DNA of 15,230 nt from DAOUEH01 sp034430515 (GTDB taxonomy: Bacteria > Chloroflexota > Dehalococcoidia > Dehalococcoidales > RBG-16-60-22). The first letter of the stretch is position 1. Each line of letters starts with the position of its first letter. Of the stretch, positions 6,611-13,064 are shown piece by piece. Under the pieces are notes generated by a model, which saw only the letters and a list, made by a program, of their open reading frames with translations, searched no databases and was not told the origin of the DNA. Position numbers and translations under genes: made by a program. The stretch is from the NCBI GenBank assembly GCA_034430515.1, contig DAOUEP010000071.1:1-15230 (forward strand). Reading direction: 5' to 3'.

Positions 6611-7186
6611 AAGCAACTACGCGTCAACGAGCGGATAATCGCCAGAGAGGTTCGCCTGGTTGGGGAGAAGGGGGAGCAGCTCGGTATTATGCCCCTGGTG
6701 CAGGCACGCGAAACGGCCCGAAAGCACAATCTTGACCTCGTCGAAGTAGCGCCGACCTCGGTGCCCCCCGTCTGCCGTCTGCTGGATTACGGCCGGTACA
6801 AGTACGAGCAGCAAAAGAAAGAGCAGCAGGCCAAGAAAGGCCAGAAGGTATCGCTGCTGCGGGAGATTCGTCTCCGGCCCAAGATAGGTGTCCACGATTT
6901 TGAGGCCAAGGCCAGGACGGCCAAAAAGCTCCTGGCCGACGGCGCCAAGTTAAAAGTAACGCTATTATTCCGGGGGCGGGAAATCACCCACCCCGAGCTG
7001 GGCTGGAAGATCTTGCAGCGCATGGCGCAGACCCTCAGCGAGGTCGCCTCGGTAGAGAGGCAGCCGGTTATGGAGGGGCGGCGGATGGACATCGTGCTGG
7101 TGCCCGCCGCGGCCAAGCCCAAGCCGAAAGAAGAAGTAAAGGCCGCCGCCAAGGAAACAGAAAATGCCGAAGATAAAAACGCATAA
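6608..7186 (+). CDS. infC: Translation initiation factor IF-3, ATT start
   Basis: IF3 binds the 30S subunit, prevents premature 50S joining and proofreads start codon-anticodon pairing. From ATT 6608 the product is 192 residues. The N-domain reads RVNERIIAREVRLVGEKGEQ, then LGIMPL, DLVEVAPTSVPPVCRLLDYGRYKYE; a lysine/glutamine-rich linker (about 80-95) joins the C-domain (EIRLRPKIGVHDFEAK to about residue 168), followed by a charged lysine/glutamate/alanine tail that most homologues lack or vary. The first ATG (6689) would delete the first 27 residues of the N-domain, so it is rejected. A near-cognate AUU start is the classical basis of IF3 autoregulation in E. coli: excess IF3 discriminates against its own start codon. 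The 3' end overlaps rpmI by 23 bases. Confidence 0.93.
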   Translation: MKQLRVNERIIAREVRLVGEKGEQLGIMPLVQARETARKHNLDLVEVAPTSVPPVCRLLDYGRYKYEQQKKEQQAKKGQKVSLLREIRLRPKIGVHDFEAKARTAKKLLADGAKLKVTLLFRGREITHPELGWKILQRMAQTLSEVASVERQPVMEGRRMDIVLVPAAAKPKPKEEVKAAAKETENAEDKNA

Positions 7187-7367
7187 AGGTGCCAAGAGCC
7201 GCTTCCACATCACCGGCAGCGGCAAGATAATGCGCGTCAAGGGGCCCAAGAGCCACCTGCGCACCAAGAAGGCCAAGCGGGTGAAGCGCCAGTTCGACGA
7301 GATGATACCCCTGGCTCCCGCCGACCGCAAGCGCATCTCGCGCCTCATCCCCAACGGAATCAAGTAA
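7164..7367 (+). CDS. rpmI: Large ribosomal subunit protein bL35
   Basis: A 67-residue, very basic protein beginning MPKIKTHKGAKSRF, followed by TGSGKIMR and the lysine/arginine-rich middle typical of bL35; the length is normal (about 64-67). It starts inside the 3' end of infC in another frame (23-base overlap), with AAGGA 8 bases before the ATG, so its translation is probably coupled to infC. rplT follows 18 bases after its stop, the universal infC-rpmI-rplT order. Confidence 0.97.
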   Translation: MPKIKTHKGAKSRFHITGSGKIMRVKGPKSHLRTKKAKRVKRQFDEMIPLAPADRKRISRLIPNGIK

Positions 7368-7385
7368 AGACGGAGGATATTTCCC

Positions 7386-7745
7386 TTGCCCAGAGTCAAA
7401 AGAGGGGTAACCTCTCACCAGCGACACAAGAAGGTACTGGCGCTCACCAAGGGCCACCGCGGCACCAAGCACCGGCTCATCAAGCGCGCCCGGGAGTCGA
7501 TGATAAAATCGCTCTCCTACGCCTATTTCCACCGCCGCGAGCGCAAGGGCGACATGCGCCGCCTCTGGATACTGCGCATCAACGCCGCCTGCCGCGCCCA
7601 CGGCCTCAGCTACAACCGCTTCGTGGACGGGCTGAAAAAGTCCGGCATCGAAATCAACCGCAAGATACTGGCCGATATGGCCGTCAGGGAACCAGAGAAC
7701 TTTAGCAGCCTGGTCACTCTCGTCGGAGGGAAAGGCCAGGAGTAA
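7386..7745 (+). CDS. rplT: Large ribosomal subunit protein bL20
   Basis: A 119-residue protein matching bL20, which is required for early 50S assembly and binds 23S rRNA; in several bacteria it also represses its own operon by binding the mRNA. It begins MPRVKRGVTSHQRHKKVL, and has GHRGTKHRLIKRARE and the C-terminal GLSYNRFVDGLKKSGIEINRKILADMA signature. It starts at TTG (7386), with GGAGG (7372-7376) 9 bases upstream; the MPRVKRG start is family-typical, so the TTG is secure. A hairpin with a T4 run follows, before pheS. Confidence 0.97.
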   Translation: MPRVKRGVTSHQRHKKVLALTKGHRGTKHRLIKRARESMIKSLSYAYFHRRERKGDMRRLWILRINAACRAHGLSYNRFVDGLKKSGIEINRKILADMAVREPENFSSLVTLVGGKGQE

Positions 7746-7778
7746 TCAGTCCGGTTCCTGAGAAAAGTTATCAGCTGG

Positions 7779-7812
7779 TTCCCCTTCCCTCCCGCCGAGG
7801 AAGGGGAATTTT
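7779..7812 (+). terminator. Hairpin plus T4: terminator or attenuator before pheS
   Basis: A perfect 10-bp inverted repeat (TTCCCCTTCC at 7779-7788, GGAAGGGGAA at 7799-7808) with a 10-base loop is followed directly by TTTT (7809-7812). The structure is that of an intrinsic terminator with a short U tract. It ends 15 bases before the pheS ATG, and I see no promoter between it and pheS, so partial read-through (attenuation) is more likely than full termination. No short Phe-rich leader peptide of the pheM type is visible between rplT and the hairpin. Confidence 0.65.
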
Positions 7813-7827
7813 GCTAACAGGACTAAA

Positions 7828-8865
7828 ATGCTGGATAAACTAGAAGAGATTAAAAAAGAAGCGCTGGAAAAACTGGCAGACATTAATGTTTCTAAAGGTC
7901 TGTACTATTGGCGCGTCCATTACTTAGGCAAAAGCAGCACTCTGACAGGTATCCTGCGTAGTTTGGCAACATTATCAATAGAGGATAGGAAAACTATCGG
8001 CGCCGCCGCCAACCGGCTGAAAGTCCTGCTGGAAAGCCAAGTCGCCGCTAAAGAGAACGCCCTCCGCGAGGCGCATCTCAAGACCGCCACCCAAGAGGCG
8101 TCCATCGACATCTCCCTGCCGGGCCGCCCCTGCCCGGTGGGGCACCTCCACCCCGTCACCCAGGCCATCGAGGAGATAACCGATATTTTCGCCTCGATGG
8201 GCTTCCAGGTGGCCGAGGGGCCGGACGTGGAGTGGGACTATTACAACTTCGAGGCGCTCAACATCCCCGCCGAGCACCCCGCCCGCGACTCAATGTCCTC
8301 GTTCTGGATTGACGCCCCGCCCGGCGAGAAAGGCAAAAAGCTGCTGCGCACCCACGGCACCGCCGTCAGCGCCCGCGTCGCCGAGCGGATGGAGCCGCCG
8401 ATACGCACCGTCACCCCGGCCCGGGTCTACCGCTACGAGGCCACCGACGCCACCCACCTCAACATTTATTACAACATGGACGGGCTGGCCGTGGACAGGG
8501 GCATCACCATGGCCGACCTCAAGGGCACCCTCTACGAATTCGTGCGCCGCTACTTCGGCCCCAGGCGCAAGGTACGCTTCCGCGCCGATTATTTCCCCTT
8601 CGTCGAGCCGGGCGGCGAAATCGCCATCGACTGCATCGTCTGCCGGGGCGCGGGGTGCAGCCTCTGCGGCAACTCCGGCTGGATTGAGATACTGGGCTGC
8701 GGCATGACCCACCCCGACGTGCTGCGCCGCGGCGGCATCGACCCGGCGGAGTACACCAGCTTCGCCTTCGGGATGGGGTTGGAGCGGCTGCCCATGCTGC
8801 GCTACGGCATCGACGACATGCGCCTCTTCTACGGCAGCGACCTGAGATTTTTAAGGCAGTTTTAG
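7828..8865 (+). CDS. pheS: Phenylalanyl-tRNA synthetase alpha subunit, altered active site
   Basis: Catalytic alpha chain of the class II alpha2-beta2 PheRS, 345 residues. Residues 1-90 form the N-terminal coiled-coil tRNA-binding region; the catalytic core follows (PVGHLHP at 103-109, GFQVAEGPDVEWDYYNFEALN, motif 2 ARVYRYEATDATH at 198-210, motif 3 FAFGMGLERLPMLRYGIDD). A CxxC-x4-CxxC knuckle (Cys269, 272, 277, 280) sits before WIEILG, as in a subset of bacterial PheS. The usual LLRTHTSPVQ is LLRTHGTAVS (172-181) and FHQxEG is YYNMDG (214-219). By Thermus numbering this means Ser180 to Thr, Gln218 to Asn and Glu220 to Asp, with His178 kept; the aromatic pocket FPFVEPG is conserved. The first 170 bases are about 43% GC against about 75% further in. 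The ATG has AGGA 5 bases before it; pheT follows after 6 bases. Confidence 0.94.
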   Translation: MLDKLEEIKKEALEKLADINVSKGLYYWRVHYLGKSSTLTGILRSLATLSIEDRKTIGAAANRLKVLLESQVAAKENALREAHLKTATQEASIDISLPGRPCPVGHLHPVTQAIEEITDIFASMGFQVAEGPDVEWDYYNFEALNIPAEHPARDSMSSFWIDAPPGEKGKKLLRTHGTAVSARVAERMEPPIRTVTPARVYRYEATDATHLNIYYNMDGLAVDRGITMADLKGTLYEFVRRYFGPRRKVRFRADYFPFVEPGGEIAIDCIVCRGAGCSLCGNSGWIEILGCGMTHPDVLRRGGIDPAEYTSFAFGMGLERLPMLRYGIDDMRLFYGSDLRFLRQF

Positions 8866-8871
8866 AGCAAA

Positions 8872-11286
8872 ATGAAAGTACCGCTAAACTGGCTCAAGGA
8901 CTACGTGGATGTAACCCTGCCGCCGGCCGAGCTGGCCCAAAGGCTGACCATGGCCGGCTTCGAGGTGAGCGAGATAATCACCACCGGCGAGGGCTGGGCC
9001 AACGTCTTCGTGGGGCGGATAACGGCCGTCAACCCCCACCCCAACGCCGACCGCCTGCGCCTGGCCACGGTGGATTTGGGCGGTGAGCAGGAGACGGTCG
9101 TCTGCGGCGCCCCCAACCTGACCGCCGGCGATAAAATCGCCTTCGCCCGGGTCGGGGCGCGCCTGATAAACCCCCACAACGGCCGGGTGGAAGAGCTTAA
9201 AGAAGCCAAAATCCGCGGCGTGGCCTCGCGGGGCATGGTTTGCTCCGAGAAAGAGCTGGGCATCTCCGAGAGCCACGAGGGCATCCTGGTGCTGGCGCCG
9301 GAGGCCGCCGTCGGCGCGCCCCTGAGCGAGCACCTGGGCGACACGGTGCTGGACGTCGACGTTACCGCCAACCGCCCCGACTGTCTCTCGGTGGTCGGCA
9401 TCGCCCACGAGGTGGCCGCCCTCACCGGCCAGGCGATGCACATCCCGGAGATTGAATACGCCGAGACCGGCGACGCCATCGAAAAGAGCATCGACATCGC
9501 CATCGAAGACCCCGACCTCTGCCCCCGCTACTGCGCCAGTCTGATTACGGGTATCAAAATAGCCGACTCCCCACCCTGGCTCCAGGAGCGGCTCATCGCC
9601 GCCGGGCAGCGCCCCATCAATAACATCGTTGATATTACCAATTATGTCATGCTGGAGTACGGCCAGCCGCTGCACTCCTTCGATTACCAGCAGGTGCTGG
9701 GGCGAAAAATCATCGTGCGGCGCGCCGCCCAGGGCGAGCGGTTCTACACCCTGGACGAGGTGGAGCGGACGCTCACCGGCGAGATGCTCACCATCGCCGA
9801 CGGCAAGGGCACCGTGGCCATCGCCGGGGTCATGGGCGGCCTCAACTCGGAAGTCACCGGGGCCACCACCGCCATCCTGCTGGAGGCGGCCAGCTTCAAG
9901 GCGACCAGCATCCATTACACCAGCCATACCCTGGGGCTGACCAGCGAGGCCTCGATGCGCTTCGAGCGGGGCATCAGCACGGAGATGACCCTCCCGGCCC
10001 TCCGCCACGCCACCCGGCTCATCGCCGCGCTCGGCGGCGGCCAGGTCGCCAAAGGCATCGTCGATGTCTATCCCGGTAAGAAGAAGCCCGTCCCCGTCCG
10101 GCTCGCTCCCGCCGCGTGCAAGCGCGTCCTGGGCATCGGTTTCAGCCGCGATAAAATCGTCCGAACGCTCACCGCGCTGGGCTTTGCCTGCCGCGACGAG
10201 GCTAAAAACTTGAGCGTGACCGCCCCCTACTGGCGCAGCGACATCAAGCAGGACGTTGACCTCATCGAGGAAGTGGCCCGTATCAACGGCTACGATAAAA
10301 TCCCCGCCACCCTGCTGGCCGATACCATCCCCCCGCAGGACCCGTCGCCGGAGATTACGCTCAAGCGGCGGGTGCGCCGCGCCCTGGCGGGCTACGGCTT
10401 TCAGGAAATCGTCAGCTACACGCTGACGGGGCTGGAGCTGTTGAGCCAGCTCGACCCCGACGCACAACCACCTCAATCCCCGATGCTGCGCGTCGTCAAA
10501 CCGATGACCGCCGACCAGGAGTACCTGCGCCCCAACCTGCGCGCCGGTCTGCTGGCGGCCCTGGCCGCCAACCGCCGCCACGAGGACGGCGGTATCCGCC
10601 TCTTCGAGATAGGCAAGATATACGTCCCGCAGGGCGACGCCCTCCCCGCCGAGCCGGAGCTGCTGGCGGGCATCCTGAGCGGCGCGCGGACGGAGTCTTC
10701 CTGGCTGGGCGACGGCGGCGGCAGCTACGATTTCTACGACGTCAAGGGCAGCGTCGCCGGGATGCTGGCCAGTCTGGGTATCAGCGCCCGCTACGAAAAG
10801 AGCGACGACCCCGGCCTGCACCCCGCCCGCCAGGCCGCCATCGTCGTCGGGGAGGACGGCGCCAGCCTGAAACTGGGCGTCCTCGGCGAGCTTCACCCCA
10901 GGGTGGCCGCCAACTTCGAGATTGAGGATAGCGTCTGTATCTTTGAAATCGATATCACCGCTTTGGCGCCGCTGGCGGTCGCCCACCGGATGTACCGGGC
11001 CGTGCCGCGTTTCCCCGCCACCATCCGCGACCTGGCGCTGGTAGTGGACAGCGCCGTCACCCACCAGCAGGTGGTGGACATTATCGCCGGCTTCCCCCTG
11101 GTGAGCCAGGTCAGGCTCTTCGACGTCTACTCCGGCCAGCAGGTCGCCGCCGGCCAGAAGTCGCTGGCCTACCGGCTGGTCTACCAGTCGCCCTCGCACA
11201 CCCTGACGGACGAAGAGGTCAACAAAGTGCAGGAGAAAATCCTGAAACGGCTCGGTACGGAACTGGGGGCGACGCTGAGGGGATAA
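8872..11286 (+). CDS. pheT: Phenylalanyl-tRNA synthetase beta subunit
   Basis: Beta chain of PheRS, 804 residues, full length for the bacterial family (about 790-810). Domains in order: N-terminal MKVPLNWLKDYVD helix; EMAP/OB-fold tRNA-binding domain at about 42-150 (VGRITAVNPHPNADRL, GAPN); the B3/B4 editing domain at about 210-390, which hydrolyses Tyr-tRNA-Phe (PINNIVDITNYVMLEYGQPLH, IAGVMGG, RFERG); B5 DNA-binding-like fold at about 405-478 (DVDLIEEVARINGYDKIP); the catalytic-like core at about 485-690; and the C-terminal anticodon-binding FDX-ACB domain at about 712-804 (RAVPRFPATIRDLALVVD, RLVYQSPSHTLTDEEV). It is separated from pheS by 6 bases and surely co-translated. Its 3' end converges on the ABC permease gene with only 10 bases between the stops. 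A 771-codon antisense frame through it is a GC-bias artefact. Confidence 0.97.
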   Translation: MKVPLNWLKDYVDVTLPPAELAQRLTMAGFEVSEIITTGEGWANVFVGRITAVNPHPNADRLRLATVDLGGEQETVVCGAPNLTAGDKIAFARVGARLINPHNGRVEELKEAKIRGVASRGMVCSEKELGISESHEGILVLAPEAAVGAPLSEHLGDTVLDVDVTANRPDCLSVVGIAHEVAALTGQAMHIPEIEYAETGDAIEKSIDIAIEDPDLCPRYCASLITGIKIADSPPWLQERLIAAGQRPINNIVDITNYVMLEYGQPLHSFDYQQVLGRKIIVRRAAQGERFYTLDEVERTLTGEMLTIADGKGTVAIAGVMGGLNSEVTGATTAILLEAASFKATSIHYTSHTLGLTSEASMRFERGISTEMTLPALRHATRLIAALGGGQVAKGIVDVYPGKKKPVPVRLAPAACKRVLGIGFSRDKIVRTLTALGFACRDEAKNLSVTAPYWRSDIKQDVDLIEEVARINGYDKIPATLLADTIPPQDPSPEITLKRRVRRALAGYGFQEIVSYTLTGLELLSQLDPDAQPPQSPMLRVVKPMTADQEYLRPNLRAGLLAALAANRRHEDGGIRLFEIGKIYVPQGDALPAEPELLAGILSGARTESSWLGDGGGSYDFYDVKGSVAGMLASLGISARYEKSDDPGLHPARQAAIVVGEDGASLKLGVLGELHPRVAANFEIEDSVCIFEIDITALAPLAVAHRMYRAVPRFPATIRDLALVVDSAVTHQQVVDIIAGFPLVSQVRLFDVYSGQQVAAGQKSLAYRLVYQSPSHTLTDEEVNKVQEKILKRLGTELGATLRG

Positions 11287-11296
11287 GGCGAGAGAG

Positions 11297-12052
11297 TTAT
11301 TCCCATCTAAAGAACCGCGTCGCCAGCAACCCCGCCACCACCGTCACGCCCGCCGCCACCAGCGAGGCAAACGTATTCCAGCCGAACCCCAGGTACGGGT
11401 CCTGCAGCATGAGGATGACGTGCCGGATAATGGTGAAGTTACCGATGGCGTCCATCGCCCCGGTGAGTACCTCCGGGGGCGGGCCGGCTCCGCCCAGTAT
11501 CATCATCACGAAAAAGAGGATTAACCCCAGCCCCTGCGCCGCCCGCGTCGAGGGGAGGACGGCGCCCAGAAAAAAGCCCAGAGCGGTGAAGCAGAGCAGG
11601 CCCAGCAGAAAGGCCGGTATCAGCAGGCCGACCTGCTGCGGAAGGTGCGGCTCGTAGACGAGCAGCCCGAAGGCCAGAATCAACAGGCTGCCGACTACGG
11701 CGATGAGCAGACTGACCACCAGCTGCGAGCCCAGCAGCGCCCAGACTGAGATGGACGAGGCCCGCATCCGCCGCAGGACGCCCTTCTCACGGTAGGCGGT
11801 AAGGTGCACCGGCAGGGCCACCGTGCCGATGGCCATCATCACCAGAGCGAAATAAGCCGGTATGTAATAATCGAGCGGCCCGACACCGCGGAAGACAGTC
11901 ATCCCGGCGTCATCCGTGTCCGGGGTATTGCCGAAGACACCGCCCATCACGAAGAGAAAGATAACCGGCAGGGCCAGGGTGAATATCACCGTAATCGGCT
12001 CGCGGAGAAAGAGCTTAATTTCCACCCAGGTCAGCCTGGCCAGCGTGCGCAT
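11297..12052 (-). CDS. ABC-2 type transporter permease
   Basis: A 251-residue integral membrane protein of the ABC-2 exporter family, the membrane half of the pair encoded with the ATPase just upstream. It has about six hydrophobic segments (roughly 20-41, 62-86, 105-130, 138-165, 170-190, 222-243). The cytoplasmic N-terminus carries RTLARLTWVEIKLFLREP, and AYREKGVLRRMRASSIS after the second segment is the usual coupling-helix region; a short extracytoplasmic loop rich in Asp/Gly follows the first segment. An ATG at 12070 is also in frame, but the one at 12052 is chosen because GGAGG (12062-12066) lies 9 bases before it. This ribosome site overlaps the end of the ATPase gene, whose stop is at 12057-12059, only 4 bases before the ATG, so translation is coupled. 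Substrate unknown: drugs, lipids or a polysaccharide are all possible. Confidence 0.9.
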   Translation of the reverse strand: MRTLARLTWVEIKLFLREPITVIFTLALPVIFLFVMGGVFGNTPDTDDAGMTVFRGVGPLDYYIPAYFALVMMAIGTVALPVHLTAYREKGVLRRMRASSISVWALLGSQLVVSLLIAVVGSLLILAFGLLVYEPHLPQQVGLLIPAFLLGLLCFTALGFFLGAVLPSTRAAQGLGLILFFVMMILGGAGPPPEVLTGAMDAIGNFTIIRHVILMLQDPYLGFGWNTFASLVAAGVTVVAGLLATRFFRWE

Positions 12053-12056
12053 CTCG

Positions 12057-12965
12057 CTATTCCTCCACATCTTGCCCGGTGAGTTTCAGAAAGACATCCT
12101 CCAGGCTCGGCTGCTCCACGCGGAGGTCGGCGGGAACGATGCCGCGCGCTACCAGCGCCGCCGCTACCAGGGCCAGTATCGGGCCGCTGCCCTCCACCTC
12201 CACCCGCGGGCCGTTGCGCACCACGTTCTTCACCCCGGCCACGTCCTTAAGCCAGAGCAGGTCTCGTGCTTCGGCGGTAAAGATGACCCTCACCCCCGTG
12301 GCGTACTGCGTCACCATGCCCTGCGGCGTGTCCATGGCGACGATTTTCCCCCGGTCGACGATGGCGACGCGGTCGCAGAGGGCCTCGGCCTCCTCCATGA
12401 AGTGGGTTACCAGCACCACGGTGGTGCCGCGCTCGCGAATCTCCCGGATGAGCCCCCAGGCCACCCGGCGCGCCGCCGGGTCGAGGCCGGTGGTCATCTC
12501 GTCGAGGAAGACGGCCTTCGGGTTGTTGACCAGCGCCAGGGCGATGAGCAGGCGCTGCCGCTGCCCGCCGGAGAGGCTGGCGAAGCTGGCCTTGCGCTTC
12601 TCGGTCAGCCCCCACTGCTCCAGGAGGACATGCCAGTCCAGGGCGTCAGGCGTCACCGAGGCGAAGAGGTCGAGGGCCTCCCAGACCCTGATGCGGTCGG
12701 GGAGGGCCGATTCCTGCAGCTGCGAGCCGATACGCCGCCGCAGCGCCGCCGCCTGGGTGCGCGGGTCGTAGCCCAGCACGCGGATGCGCCCGGCATCCGG
12801 ATTACGCAGGGCCTGGAGGCACTCCACCGTCGTCGTCTTGCCGGCGCCGTTGCGGCCCAGCAGGCCGAAGATTTCCCCCTCGGTCACGTTGAAAGAGACG
12901 TCGTCCACGGCGACGGTGGCCTTGTAGGTCTTGCGGAGGTTTTCCACGGAGATGATGGGGGTCAT
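12057..12965 (-). CDS. ABC transporter ATP-binding protein
   Basis: A 302-residue ATPase subunit that powers the ABC-2 permease encoded next. All nucleotide-binding motifs are intact: Walker A GRNGAGKTT (37-45), Q-loop Gln84, signature LSGGQ (131-135), Walker B AVFLDE with catalytic Glu156, D-loop TGLDP, and the switch His188 in VTHFMEEAE. A C-terminal region of about 80 residues after position 215 (ending QPSLEDVFLKLTG) is typical of the DrrA/NatA-like group of drug and ion exporters, so drug or lipid export is a reasonable guess; nothing nearby names a substrate. The ATG at 12965 is preceded by TATAAT only 7 bases upstream and by no ribosome site, so the mRNA may be leaderless. proS lies upstream on the same strand, 99 bases away. 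Confidence 0.93.
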   Translation of the reverse strand: MTPIISVENLRKTYKATVAVDDVSFNVTEGEIFGLLGRNGAGKTTTVECLQALRNPDAGRIRVLGYDPRTQAAALRRRIGSQLQESALPDRIRVWEALDLFASVTPDALDWHVLLEQWGLTEKRKASFASLSGGQRQRLLIALALVNNPKAVFLDEMTTGLDPAARRVAWGLIREIRERGTTVVLVTHFMEEAEALCDRVAIVDRGKIVAMDTPQGMVTQYATGVRVIFTAEARDLLWLKDVAGVKNVVRNGPRVEVEGSGPILALVAAALVARGIVPADLRVEQPSLEDVFLKLTGQDVEE

Positions 12966-12972
12966 TTTCTCT

Positions 12973-13002
12973 ATTATAGGGGTTCGCCCAGGATAGTAGC
13001 AA
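12973..13002 (-). promoter_or_regulatory. Promoter of the ABC transporter operon, leaderless spacing
   Basis: On the minus strand TTGCTA (12997-13002) and a perfect TATAAT (12973-12978) have an 18-base spacer. Only 7 bases (AGAGAAA) separate the -10 box from the ATG at 12965, so transcription should start at or next to the A of the ATG. A further minus-strand TATAAT at 13028-13033 has no convincing -35. Confidence 0.55.
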
Positions 13003-13064
13003 TTGAGATAAGGATATAAGGGTTTGGATTATACCGCCCGGGCTCTCCCCGCACCCCTACCCCT

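Noticed and set aside
6689..7186. infC starting at ATG 6689
   Set aside because: This would delete conserved IF3 N-domain sequence encoded upstream and leaves the GGAGGAGG site about 95 bases away.
8884..11199. Very long minus-strand open frame (771 codons) opposite pheT
   Set aside because: pheT is unmistakable on the plus strand. The antisense frame has low-complexity Gly/Ala/Val/Asp-rich translation expected from a high-GC gene read backwards. Similar frames opposite thrS, proS, the molybdoenzyme and pheS were dropped for the same reason.
13017..13064. Terminator or second promoter between proS and the ABC ATPase
   Set aside because: There is a TATAAT without a -35 and a short GCCCGGGC palindrome (13036-13043) without a loop or T run; neither is enough to call.
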